This document shows, in pieces, positions 45,568 to 53,563 of a DNA stretch of 64,000 bases; within the stretch, counting starts at the first letter, position 1; each line of letters opens with the position of its first letter. The translations under genes were made by a program, and so were the position numbers. Source of the DNA: Blautia coccoides (lineage in GTDB: Bacteria > Bacillota > Clostridia > Lachnospirales > Lachnospiraceae); contig NZ_CP136422.1 of NCBI RefSeq assembly GCF_034355335.1, positions 3,878,501 to 3,942,500 of the forward strand. Direction: 5' to 3'. The notes beneath the pieces were generated by a model. That model did no database searches and was not told where the DNA came from. It saw only the letters and a list, made by a program, of their open reading frames with translations.

Positions 45568-48120
45568 TTAGTTCATAGACGGCGGAGACTGCATCTGTCC
45601 CTGTCCGCCGAAATCCGGCATGTTTCCCTTTCCCCCGGAACCGCTGCCCCTGTCTTCCATCACGCCGCCGCCCATACCGCCGAAATCACCGAACATACCG
45701 CCGCTCTCGCCGCCGGAACTGTTGTCAGAGGAGATTCTCTGATAATATACCGTGTCTCCTTCTGCCAGTCCCTCTGTGATTTCCACTGTACTGCCGTCAG
45801 AGAGGCCTGTTGTCACTTCTGTCTCATCGCTTGGATTTCCCTCTGCGTCCCTGCCGGTATAGACAAATGTCCTGTTTCCTTTCTCCTGAATGGCATCTAC
45901 CGGAATGGTGATGACATCCTCCCTGCTCTCCACTGTGATAGTGGCGGACGCATTCATGCCTGTCTTCATCCGGGAATCCCGGGCCACTGTAATATTCACG
46001 CTGTATTTTGCCACACCGCCGCTGGCACTTGCGCTGCTGCCCACTTTCGTAACTTCTCCTTCAAATTCCTTATCCTCGATGGCATCAAAAGTCAGTGCGG
46101 CTGTCTGGCCTTTTGACACAGAGTTAATGTCCAGTTCATCTACATTTACGGATAAAACCATATTGTCATCCGATGAAATAGTAAATGCCGCCACATCTGT
46201 ACTGTACTGGGATGCCTGTGCTGTGTCTGTGCTGTCTGAGCTGCCGCTTGATGAGCCGCTGCTGCTCAATGCAGCAGTTGATGTCCCCGAACCACTGGTT
46301 CCTGCGCCAGAACTTCCTGCCCCTGTCTCCCCAAGTCCTAACGTACCTGTACCGTTTCCGGTACTGTTGTCAGTACCGCTGGTACTACCGTCATTTCCGC
46401 CAGAGTTACTGATTCCGCCGTTATTTCCGGTGCTGCTGATTCCTGTTCCGCTGCTTCCTGTGCTGCCAGTACCTGCTCCGCTGTTTCCTGTTCCACTGTT
46501 TCCTGTGCTGCCAGTACCTGCTCCGCTGTTTCCTGTACTGCTGCTCCCTGTTCCGTCGATACCTGTTCCGCTGCTTCCTGTTCCGCTGTCGTCTCCGTTC
46601 TGGTCTGTTGTGCCTGTTCCGGAGTCATTACCGCTGTTCTTTTCTGTGGCAGGATAGGTGATGGTAAAGGAAAGTATCTTGTTATCAGATGACACTGTTA
46701 TTCCTGATACCGCACCGCTCTCAATACGGAAAATGCTGTCTACCTGAAAATACCATCCCTCATTGGCCGTAAGCTGTACCTGTGCCTGATAGACCGTATC
46801 AGCGGCAAAGGGATCATCCCCCGGCTGATATGTCACAGTTCCCGTATAACTGCCATCTGCAGCGGCAATATCTGACTGCGGCTTTTCTCCGGCTCTGGGT
46901 TCTGCCAGGGCTAAAAGAGCAGATGTACTCTCTCTTTCACCAGCTACCTCCAACTGTATTTTTGTTTCCTGTTCCGCCGCAGCCAAACGTGTTTCCGCTT
47001 CCGTACTGCTCTCTGTCAAAAAGCTGCTCTCCTCCATTTTTCCCCCGGTATCTGCCAGGGTGATTACCTCGTAGGAATAGCCCCTCATATCTGATGCCTG
47101 ATATGACATATTGCTCACCCTGCCTGATGAACTTCCTGATACAGATGCCTGAGAGACACTGCTGCTCTGACTGCTATCTGAACTGCCGGCTGATACATTG
47201 ACACTCTGAATGGTACCATCCATCTCCGCCTTGACAGAACCGCTCCCGGAAAGCTCTATTAACTTCTGCAGAGTCTCTGCATAAGCCTCCCGCTCTGCCA
47301 GAGCCTCCAAATATTTTACAGACTGCGTAGTCTCTGTCAGTGTCAGAAGCGTGGTGCCAGCACTGACAGATTCATCCTCTGACACTTTAATTTCCTCCAC
47401 CGTGCCTCCCGTAGCTGTCACAGCTAACTGCTGGTGTATGTACGCTTCTCCGCTGCCAAGGATTGTTCCCTCTGCGTCCGTAACAGATACATTTTCCCCT
47501 ATACCCACACCGCTGTCTGAAAAGGTGATCACACAGGTGCTGCCGTCAATACTCTCTATGGTTCCTGTTTTTTCACTTCCGTCCAAAAGGAGCACTGTGA
47601 CACTGTCACCTTCAGCGGCAGCACCGGTCAATTCCAGCTTTACAGCCATCTTCCCATCAATGGAAAGAAGCATGACCGCCCCGTTTTCCAACATACTGTC
47701 CGCAATGCTGCTGCCCTGGGACACATAGATCCGCTTCACTCTGCCGTCCACACTGGCTGTAAGTTCTCCGGCCTCTGTCTCATCTTTTGTCTCATTGATC
47801 TCTCCATCCAGATTTTCAATTTTCTCCTGGACATCTCTCATGGCGCTGAGCACAGAGGCGTTGTCCACAGTTGCCAGCACATCCCCTGCCGAAACATGGT
47901 CACCGCTCTCCACCTTCACCTCATCAATGACCACACCGGAGGGCACAGTCACATTTACCGGTGTGTCCGCCTCCAGGTTGCCGGTTCCCACTATGGTTTT
48001 AGAAATGCTCCCCTTCTCTGCGGACGCCTCTTTTACTGCCTGGCTTCCCATAATCGGTACACCGCTCTCATTATGGTTCCGTAGGATCACTGACCCGGAT
48101 ATGCCCACGATCACCACCAC
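45568..48120 (-). CDS. MacA/HlyD-like efflux adaptor with Gly/Ser/Thr-rich insert; 5' end out of frame
   Basis: The product is a membrane-anchored adaptor: N-terminal helix (VVVIVGISGSVIL), lipoyl/barrel segments (VVIDEVKVESGDHVSAGDVLATVDNASV and SVNVDELDINSVSKGQTAALTFDAIEDKEFEGEVTKVG), a membrane-proximal domain and a flexible Gly/Met-rich C-terminus. At about 850 residues it is twice the usual length owing to a middle low-complexity insert (about 495-640). No ATG, GTG or TTG lies in frame before the membrane helix except within it (GTG 48120). The expected basic N-terminus KKQLNIKGKWKQLPKKKKIAAGA is encoded in frame, and an ATG at 48208 would reach it if the AAAAA run at 48202-48198 were one base shorter. 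Confidence 0.9.
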   Translation of the reverse strand: MVVIVGISGSVILRNHNESGVPIMGSQAVKEASAEKGSISKTIVGTGNLEADTPVNVTVPSGVVIDEVKVESGDHVSAGDVLATVDNASVLSAMRDVQEKIENLDGEINETKDETEAGELTASVDGRVKRIYVSQGSSIADSMLENGAVMLLSIDGKMAVKLELTGAAAEGDSVTVLLLDGSEKTGTIESIDGSTCVITFSDSGVGIGENVSVTDAEGTILGSGEAYIHQQLAVTATGGTVEEIKVSEDESVSAGTTLLTLTETTQSVKYLEALAEREAYAETLQKLIELSGSGSVKAEMDGTIQSVNVSAGSSDSSQSSSVSQASVSGSSSGRVSNMSYQASDMRGYSYEVITLADTGGKMEESSFLTESSTEAETRLAAAEQETKIQLEVAGERESTSALLALAEPRAGEKPQSDIAAADGSYTGTVTYQPGDDPFAADTVYQAQVQLTANEGWYFQVDSIFRIESGAVSGITVSSDNKILSFTITYPATEKNSGNDSGTGTTDQNGDDSGTGSSGTGIDGTGSSSTGNSGAGTGSTGNSGTGNSGAGTGSTGSSGTGISSTGNNGGISNSGGNDGSTSGTDNSTGNGTGTLGLGETGAGSSGAGTSGSGTSTAALSSSGSSSGSSDSTDTAQASQYSTDVAAFTISSDDNMVLSVNVDELDINSVSKGQTAALTFDAIEDKEFEGEVTKVGSSASASGGVAKYSVNITVARDSRMKTGMNASATITVESREDVITIPVDAIQEKGNRTFVYTGRDAEGNPSDETEVTTGLSDGSTVEITEGLAEGDTVYYQRISSDNSSGGESGGMFGDFGGMGGGVMEDRGSGSGGKGNMPDFGGQGQMQSPPSMN
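46230..46640 (-). repeat. Degenerate repeat tract encoding a Gly/Ser/Thr/Asn-rich linker
   Basis: About 400 bases are built from short related units encoding SGTG, NSGAGTG, STGNSG and similar, e.g. GNSGAGTGSTG occurring twice. It lies inside the efflux adaptor gene. Such DNA can expand or contract by slippage, and the encoded linker would be extended and flexible. Confidence 0.75.
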
Positions 48121-48461
48121 AGTGACCGCCCCTGCTGCTATTTTTTTCTTTTTCGGTAATTGTTTCCATTTTCCTTTAATATTTAGTTGTTTTTTCGTTT
48201 TTATTCATTCCCTTCTGTCGTCTGTTTTGGATTTCAGTATAAAAAATCAACCTTAAATGAACCTAAAAGAACAGGTTTTTGATATGTGAAAAATCTGTGT
48301 CTCACCACATTCTTCCATTTACAGGGACAGACAGCTCTTAATTTTGTTTTTTTAAAAAATAAGTCTGGATTTTTTTGTCACTTTGTGAGAAAATGAATTG
48401 GAATAGGACGTTAAATTTCTAACGCACTTGAAGTAAATATATTCTTGAAAGGAGTTTTAAA

Positions 48462-49154
48462 ATGATTTATTCACACGAAGTAGAAACAATGTGTCAGGTA
48501 CATCAGGGTGTAAACCACGGCGCAGCTCCAATCCCGGAAGAAGCAAAATGGGTACAGGCAAAAGAAATAAAGGATATCTCCGGTTTAACACACGGTGTGG
48601 GCTGGTGCGCACCACAGCAGGGTACCTGTAAATTAACATTGAATGTAAAGGATGGTGTAATCCAGGAGGCACTGGTGGAGACGATCGGATGTTCCGGTAT
48701 GACTCACTCTGCTGCTATGGCATCTGAGATTTTACCAGGAAGAACCATTTTGGAAGCTCTGAACACTGACCTTGTATGTGATGCTATCAATACTGCTATG
48801 AGAGAATTATTCTTACAGATCGTATACGGAAGAACCCAGAGTGCATTCTCTGAAGACGGACTTCCTATCGGTGCAGGTCTGGAAGATTTAGGAAAGGGCC
48901 TTCGTTCTCAGGTTGGTACTATGTACGGTACACTGAAAAAAGGACCTCGTTATCTGGAAATGACAGACGGTTACGTTACTGGCATCGCTTTAAACGAAGA
49001 TGATGAAATCATCGGCTACAAATTCATAAGCTTCGGAAAAATGATGGACTTCATCAAAGCAGGCGATGACGCCAACACAGCATTTGAAAAAGCTCAGGGA
49101 CAGTACGGCCGCGTTGACGATGCAGTGAAGATCATTGACCCGAGAAAAGAATAA
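48462..49154 (+). CDS. NifU/IscU-like iron-sulfur scaffold protein paired with GGGtGRT protein
   Basis: The 230-residue cytoplasmic protein resembles the NifU/IscU N-terminal scaffold. It has three potential cluster cysteines or regions: WCAPQQGTC, ETIGCSGMTHSAAMASEILPG and DLVCDAIN. The middle motif corresponds to the GC..A..AS segment of IscU. The C-terminal part (about 130-230) is an extra domain, not present in IscU. An AAGGAG site precedes ATG. Its partner gene follows by 50 bases. The codon usage (AAA/GAA/GTT-rich, few rare codons) suggests high expression. The cellular role of the pair is not established. Confidence 0.88.
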   Translation: MIYSHEVETMCQVHQGVNHGAAPIPEEAKWVQAKEIKDISGLTHGVGWCAPQQGTCKLTLNVKDGVIQEALVETIGCSGMTHSAAMASEILPGRTILEALNTDLVCDAINTAMRELFLQIVYGRTQSAFSEDGLPIGAGLEDLGKGLRSQVGTMYGTLKKGPRYLEMTDGYVTGIALNEDDEIIGYKFISFGKMMDFIKAGDDANTAFEKAQGQYGRVDDAVKIIDPRKE

Positions 49155-49204
49155 TTATACATACGCTGTAAGATCTGTCATAGAAAGAATAGGAGGATAA
49201 ATTA

Positions 49205-50215
49205 ATGGCTTTATTTGAATCATATGAAAGAAGAGAAAAACAAATTCTTGCCGCTCTCAATGAATACGGCATTAACACCATCGAAGAAGCTGCTGAAGTT
49301 ACAAAAGCTGCCGGTCTCGATGTTTACAAAATGGTAGAAGGCATCCAGCCAATCTGCTTTGAGAATGCAAAATGGGCTTACACTGTAGGTGCTGCCATTG
49401 CCATCAAAAAAGGCTGTAGAAAAGCTGCTGATGCTGCTGCCGCTATCGGTGAAGGACTTCAGGCATTCTGTATCCCGGGTTCCGTTGCTGATCAGCGTAA
49501 AGTAGGTCTTGGACACGGAAACTTAGGCAAAATGCTTCTGGAAGAAGATACCCAGTGCTTCGCATTCCTGGCAGGACACGAGTCCTTCGCTGCTGCTGAG
49601 GGTGCTATCGGTATCGCTGAGAAAGCAAACAAGGTCCGCAAAGAGCCTCTGCGCGTAATCCTGAACGGTCTCGGAAAAGACGCCGCCCAGATCATCGCGC
49701 GTATCAACGGATTTACATATGTAGAGACAGAGTATGACTACACAACAGGCGAGTTAAAAGAAGTATTCAGAAAAGCTTACTCTGAGGGACTTCGTGCAAA
49801 AGTTAACTGCTACGGCGCTAACGATGTACGTGAAGGTGTTGCTATCATGTGGAAGGAAGACGTTGACGTTTCCATCACAGGTAACTCCACCAACCCGACC
49901 AGATTCCAGCACCCGGTTGCAGGTACCTACAAAAAAGAGCGTATCGAAGCCGGTAGAAAATACTTCTCCGTTGCTTCCGGCGGTGGTACAGGACGTACTC
50001 TGCATCCAGACAACATGGCAGCAGGCCCTGCTTCCTACGGTATGACTGATACCTTAGGACGTATGCACTCTGATGCACAGTTCGCTGGTTCCTCTTCTGT
50101 TCCGGCTCACGTTGAGATGATGGGTCTGATCGGCGCAGGTAACAACCCAATGGTTGGTATGACTGTTGCTGTTGCTGTTGCTGTTGAGGAAGCGGCTAAA
50201 GAAGGTAAATTCTAA
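49205..50215 (+). CDS. GGGtGRT protein
   Basis: The 336-residue protein belongs to the GGGtGRT family, named after the conserved segment seen here as SVASGGGTGRTLHPDNMAAG (about residues 253-272). Other conserved stretches are GHGNLGKMLLEEDTQCFAFLAGHESFAAAEGA and NGLGKDAAQIIARINGF. No signal peptide or membrane helix is present. It is found beside the scaffold-like protein in many anaerobes, but its reaction is unknown. AGGAGG precedes ATG. A good terminator follows. The glycine-rich loop could bind a phosphate-bearing ligand; that is only a guess. Confidence 0.92.
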   Translation: MALFESYERREKQILAALNEYGINTIEEAAEVTKAAGLDVYKMVEGIQPICFENAKWAYTVGAAIAIKKGCRKAADAAAAIGEGLQAFCIPGSVADQRKVGLGHGNLGKMLLEEDTQCFAFLAGHESFAAAEGAIGIAEKANKVRKEPLRVILNGLGKDAAQIIARINGFTYVETEYDYTTGELKEVFRKAYSEGLRAKVNCYGANDVREGVAIMWKEDVDVSITGNSTNPTRFQHPVAGTYKKERIEAGRKYFSVASGGGTGRTLHPDNMAAGPASYGMTDTLGRMHSDAQFAGSSSVPAHVEMMGLIGAGNNPMVGMTVAVAVAVEEAAKEGKF

Positions 50216-50330
50216 GAAAGACTACAAAATCAAGGATTTACAGGTTAATGAAAAGTAATACAAATTGGGTTTATGTAGGTAATTCATAGACTATTCATAC
50301 ATTACTCGTGCACCTACATTCCTACACTTA

Positions 50331-50354
50331 CCCCGGCATAAAAGCCGGGGTTTT
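50331..50354 (+). terminator. Terminator of the scaffold-GGGtGRT operon
   Basis: CCCCGGC and GCCGGGG form a perfect seven-base stem with a six-base loop, followed by TTTTG. It lies 115 bases after the GGGtGRT stop. Between the two is a stretch (50216-50330) with no gene. Confidence 0.85.
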
Positions 50355-50501
50355 GTTATGTATACAGGTTAGTATTTCCCGAATTTGTCATAGCGGCAAT
50401 TATTCATAGTCTCATCTGTTCCTTCAGGATTTCTCCTAAAATGTCTAATATTTTGTTTCTATAATTTTTTCCATAGAAATATCCAAATTAAAAAGTCCCT
50501 A

Positions 50502-50654
50502 TTAGTGGTCTTTATCTTTTAGAGTTGCATCGTCATTTTTCTTTTTAAATATAATAGCAAGTATTATTTTTTCTAAAATATCTTCTCTATGTTTGAGGAT
50601 TTCTGCTTCCATATTTGTTAGTTGTAAAATTCCTTTCTCTTTGGCTTTTTCCAA
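50502..50654 (-). CDS. Possible small protein (50 residues)
   Basis: A frame from TTG 50654 (with GAAGG seven bases upstream) to TAA 50502 encodes a Lys/Glu-rich helical peptide with LTNMEAEILKHREDILEKII. It is divergent from the HTH gene at 50763, with an operator-like repeat between them. Short length and a TTG start keep the confidence low. Sequence from 50355 to 50501 shows nothing else. Confidence 0.4.
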   Translation of the reverse strand: MEKAKEKGILQLTNMEAEILKHREDILEKIILAIIFKKKNDDATLKDKDH

Positions 50655-50689
50655 GCAATAACCTTCTTTCTAAAATTTAATATAGTAAT

Positions 50690-50716
50690 TATAGTCAATA
50701 TAATGACTATAGTCAA
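50690..50716. promoter_or_regulatory. Operator-like repeats between divergent genes
   Basis: TATAGTCA occurs at 50690 and 50709 as direct repeats, and TGACTATA lies between as the inverted copy (ATAGTCA at 50691, TGACTAT at 50704). A TATAAT box is at 50736-50741, 22 bases before the HTH gene. The arrangement suits binding by the small HTH protein to its own promoter. Confidence 0.5.
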
Positions 50717-50762
50717 GAACAAAACTATATATTATTATAATTAAAGAAAGGTTGATAAAGAT

Positions 50763-50969
50763 ATGATAACATATATGCCGTTTTGGAAGACCCTTGAAAA
50801 ATCTGGTGAGAGCACATATACTTTAATTAATTCTTATGGAATTTCAAGTGCTACCCTGCATAAATTACGACATAACAAACCTATTAATACTACAACTATC
50901 GATGATTTATGTACAATATTAAACTGTAGAATTGAAGATATAGCAGAATATATACCTTTTGATGTATAA
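50763..50969 (+). CDS. Small XRE-type helix-turn-helix regulator (68 residues)
   Basis: The product is essentially a bare Cro/CI-like HTH domain (MPFWKTLEKSGESTYTLINSYGISSATLHKLRHNKPINTTTIDDLCTILNCRIEDIAEYIP), resembling the YozG-like group. GAAAGG precedes the ATG. It is followed by a perfect terminator and converges with a second HTH gene. It is likely an autoregulator of a small mobile islet. Confidence 0.85.
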   Translation: MITYMPFWKTLEKSGESTYTLINSYGISSATLHKLRHNKPINTTTIDDLCTILNCRIEDIAEYIPFDV

Positions 50970-51006
50970 AAAAGAATATCTGGTATTATCAACCAGATAT
51001 TCTTTT
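50970..51006. terminator. Bidirectional terminator between convergent HTH genes
   Basis: AAAAGAATATCTGGT and ACCAGATATTCTTTT form a perfect 15-base stem with a short loop; T-runs occur on both strands. Confidence 0.88.
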
Positions 51007-51016
51007 CTATACGTTT

Positions 51017-51244
51017 CTATATCTTTTTAGGTTTCTTATATATCAATATATCTGATATATCACAATCTAAAGCATAACATATCCGGCTGAGTACGCCAAA
51101 ATCAATCCTGACAGCATCGTTATTACAAAGTTTATTCAATTGTTTCCGTTCCAATTGGGCCATAAAACACAATTTATTTTTGCTTAAGCAGCATTTTTCG
51201 AGCATTTCATTCAACTTTACATCTATTGTTCCATAATCCATCAT
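51017..51244 (-). CDS. Small XRE-type helix-turn-helix regulator (75 residues)
   Basis: The sequence (VKLNEMLEKCCLSKNKLCFMAQLERKQLNKLCNNDAVRIDFGVLSRICYALDCDISDILIYKK) is a single HTH domain of the same type as the convergent gene, but only distantly similar. AGGAGA lies about 12 bases upstream of ATG. The first two codons are both ATG; either may start. Role unknown; the AT-rich neighbourhood points to a mobile islet. Confidence 0.8.
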   Translation of the reverse strand: MMDYGTIDVKLNEMLEKCCLSKNKLCFMAQLERKQLNKLCNNDAVRIDFGVLSRICYALDCDISDILIYKKPKKI

Positions 51245-51356
51245 ATTTTCTCTATCTCCTAAAATAATCTTCTTGTCACTATTTATATGATATTCAATGT
51301 GATTAAATAAAAATCACTGTTACCCTATCCATAGCCACTCTACTTTATTTCGCATA

Positions 51357-51392
51357 AAAAGTGACTACCTGATAACAGATAGCCACTTATTA
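51357..51392 (-). terminator. Terminator downstream of higBA
   Basis: On the minus strand AAGTGGCTATCTG pairs with CAGGTAGTCACTT with two mismatches, followed by a T-run. It lies about 120 bases after the antitoxin stop, and the stretch between carries no gene. Confidence 0.7.
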
Positions 51393-51508
51393 ATATAGAG
51401 AACAACTTTTTTTCTTTTACGATGTGGAAAATAATCACAATGATTCCTTTTTAGTCCTCTTCCGCATTAAGATAGTAAACGGATGAGCTGCCATTACATT
51501 ATGTCTTT

Positions 51509-51808
51509 TCACGCTTTAAAGTTTGCCGTCTTTTTGGGTATAAAATCAATTTTCAAATCCATTCCCATTCCATCAGCCAACCTTTTCAAAAGTTTTAAAG
51601 ATGGATTTCTAGTGCCGTTCTCCAATTTGCTAATATCAGCCTGATCAATCCCTGTTTTGTCAGCAAGTTCTTTTTGTGTAAGGTTCTGAGAAATTCTAGC
51701 ATCAACCATTGCCCGAATAACGTCAAATTCAGGCTGAAGATTTTCGTATTCTTCTCTAAACTCTGGATCTTGTAATTGTTCGTTCAAAAATTCTTTGAAT
51801 TCACTCAT
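51509..51808 (-). CDS. HigA-like antitoxin (XRE family)
   Basis: The 99-residue protein has an N-terminal acidic helix, then an XRE HTH (VDARISQNLTQKELADKTGIDQADISKLENGTRNPSLKLLKRLADGMG). This matches antitoxins of the HigBA type, which neutralise the toxin and repress the operon. It overlaps the toxin gene by eight bases. In HigBA systems, unlike most, the toxin gene comes first, as here. Confidence 0.9.
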   Translation of the reverse strand: MSEFKEFLNEQLQDPEFREEYENLQPEFDVIRAMVDARISQNLTQKELADKTGIDQADISKLENGTRNPSLKLLKRLADGMGMDLKIDFIPKKTANFKA

Positions 51809-52160
51809 TATTTTTCACCCTTTCTATAAAATCATTTCTATACTTTTTTGCAAGATCAATCTCTTGTTTCGGCGTTTCCTGCGACTTTTTCACAAAGCCA
51901 TTTGTTAATACGATTCTTCCCTCATAATAAAAGAAATATAATATTCTAGTAATATCCGAACCAACTTTGCCGCGTATTTCAAAAATTCCATCCGATAAAT
52001 GCTTACTATATGGTTCTCTTAGCTGATTCTCCTTTTCTTCCAAAATTCCAATAATCCCCATCAGTTTAGCCCTCATTTTTGTATCAAGAGATAATAAAAA
52101 ATCTTTTGCCGGTTTATCTCCATTATCTTTAGTATAAAATTCAATATTGAATTTATCCAT
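51801..52160 (-). CDS. HigB-like toxin, RelE superfamily (phage Gp49-like)
   Basis: The 119-residue protein matches the Gp49/HigB family (PF05973): DKFNIEFYTKDNGDKPAKDFLLSL, YSKHLSDGIFEIRGKVGSDITRILYFFYYEGRIVLTNGFVKKSQETPKQEIDLAKKYRNDF. Such toxins cleave mRNA on the ribosome. I chose ATG 52160, eight bases after AAGGGG. The pair with the XRE antitoxin downstream and a perfect palindrome upstream make this a typical toxin-antitoxin operon. Confidence 0.92.
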   Translation of the reverse strand: MDKFNIEFYTKDNGDKPAKDFLLSLDTKMRAKLMGIIGILEEKENQLREPYSKHLSDGIFEIRGKVGSDITRILYFFYYEGRIVLTNGFVKKSQETPKQEIDLAKKYRNDFIERVKNNE

Positions 52161-52188
52161 TGTATATCCCCTTAGTTTTTCTATTAAT

Positions 52189-52214
52189 ATTATATGGCAT
52201 ATATGCCATATAAT
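52189..52214 (-). promoter_or_regulatory. Perfect 26-bp palindrome: higBA operator
   Basis: A perfect palindrome with centre TATGGCATATATGCCATA spans 52189-52214, about 30 bases before the toxin start. Its end forms a TATAAT box on the minus strand (52194-52189), so repressor bound here would cover the promoter. HigA-type antitoxins autoregulate in this manner. Confidence 0.8.
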
Positions 52215-52217
52215 CAA

Positions 52218-52638
52218 TAGTTTTCTTAATAATTGCTGTTTTTTATTCCTGCCGATTTAGTCAAGTCTTGGTTTCCATTCTACATGGCCCATGTGTCCTA
52301 TCCATCTATATCAGCAAGCCTCCCGTATCTACCAGAATCATCAGCCCACAAGAACTGAACCCTAACTTCTCTCTACCCGCCTGCTCATAACCAGGGTGAC
52401 GGCTCGGACACCTGTTTTACACTCTGCATTGCGGTATTTGAGTCACCTTGTAAACGTAAGAAGCTTTAGGAATACTGATATATCAAGGCATTCTTATGCA
52501 ACTTGAGTAAAAATATACAGAGACGCAGAAATTATAAATTTATATATGGAATTATAGAATGAAAAGTAGACAAAATTCCTATATATTTCATCACTATAAA
52601 TATAAAATTAAATATTATAATACAATATCATACATAAA
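52218..52638. other. Intergenic region, probably insertion-element remnant
   Basis: No intact gene is visible in this 420-base stretch. The middle (about 52260-52460) is GC-richer than its flanks and has a broken frame on the minus strand (reading LWADDSGRYGRLADIDG). It may be the end of a lost mobile element, but I cannot name it. Confidence 0.4.
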
Positions 52639-52664
52639 GAAAGACCTGCCTAAGCAAGTCTTTC
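52639..52664 (-). terminator. Terminator after the sirtuin-like gene
   Basis: GAAAGACCTGC and GCAAGTCTTTC form a stem with one mismatch, followed on the minus strand by TTTAT. It lies 30 bases past the stop of the sirtuin-like gene. Confidence 0.7.
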
Positions 52665-52692
52665 CACCATACCCCTTTTTACTTTTCCCATA

Positions 52693-53430
52693 CTACAGAC
52701 CCAATTTACTCATTACGTCCATAGCCTTTCCGTCAATAACCAGATTCGCTGTATTATCCGCATAATGATCCTGGTCATTGATGAGGATGATCTTATCCCC
52801 GTCAAAATATTTCACATATGTTTTCGCCAACTGGGAATGCATACTGCATCCCAGAAGAAGCAGGGTGTCTGCCATTCCCACCTCATCCACAGCACGTGTC
52901 AAAAGTGAATTGTTCACCATTTCTCCCCGAAGGCAAACCTCCGGTCGGATGGTTGTGCCGCATTTCGTACACTTAGGAGTCCCTGCACACTCTGCCACTG
53001 CTTTCATGGGATATTTCGCCCTGCATTTTGGGCATACATTCCGATAAATACTTCCGTGGATTTCCAATACTTTCTTACATCCTGCCCTCTTTGGCAGAGA
53101 ATAGATATCACGGGTTATGACAGCCTGCAGGATTCCTCTGTCTTCCAAACGCTTCAGAGTCTTCATGCCCTCATTGATCCTTCCTCTTTTGCTGAGGATT
53201 TCTCGTTTGTAAAAGTCGTAAAACTGGGTCACTCTCGTATTATAGAACTCAGCACTGAACATTTCCTCAGGGGAACATCCGTATCTGGTTTCAATGTCAT
53301 ACGCGTCCTGATCAGACCTCCAATTTGTGCATCCGCACTGGCTGCTCACCCGCATTCCCAACAGACATACCAGATATCTGCTGTTTTCAATGATCTCTTT
53401 TGCCCGCAGCAGCTTCTCTTCCTGTGACAT
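52693..53430 (-). CDS. Divergent Sir2 (sirtuin) family protein
   Basis: The 245-residue protein keeps the sirtuin framework: a catalytic-type histidine in KKVLEIHGSIYRNVCPKC (His125), a four-cysteine zinc ribbon (Cys133, 136, 154, 157), then TIRPEVCLRGE, LLLGCSMHSQLAKTYV and IINDQDHY-like cofactor-binding segments. Key NAD-site residues are changed: the GAGxSxxSGI loop is GMRVSSQCG (25-33) and the TQNID motif is TRDIY (106-110). It is thus unclear whether it deacylates proteins or has another NAD-dependent or binding role. It stands alone between the HigBA islet and the GntR-ABC operon. Confidence 0.85.
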   Translation of the reverse strand: MSQEEKLLRAKEIIENSRYLVCLLGMRVSSQCGCTNWRSDQDAYDIETRYGCSPEEMFSAEFYNTRVTQFYDFYKREILSKRGRINEGMKTLKRLEDRGILQAVITRDIYSLPKRAGCKKVLEIHGSIYRNVCPKCRAKYPMKAVAECAGTPKCTKCGTTIRPEVCLRGEMVNNSLLTRAVDEVGMADTLLLLGCSMHSQLAKTYVKYFDGDKIILINDQDHYADNTANLVIDGKAMDVMSKLGL

Positions 53431-53563
53431 TATCCCAACTCCTCCGTACTTTGTTGATTCAATTATTCTATCAAGAATAATGTATCACTGTACAATTTTA
53501 AAGTCAAGAAAACAATTATCGCATCTGTACGACAATGCAGAGCAAACAGAGTTCTTTTCTGAA

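Noticed and set aside
45890..46657. Pro/Leu/Val-rich frame opposite the adaptor gene
   Set aside because: It is the complement of the Gly/Ser/Thr repeat and has no independent support.
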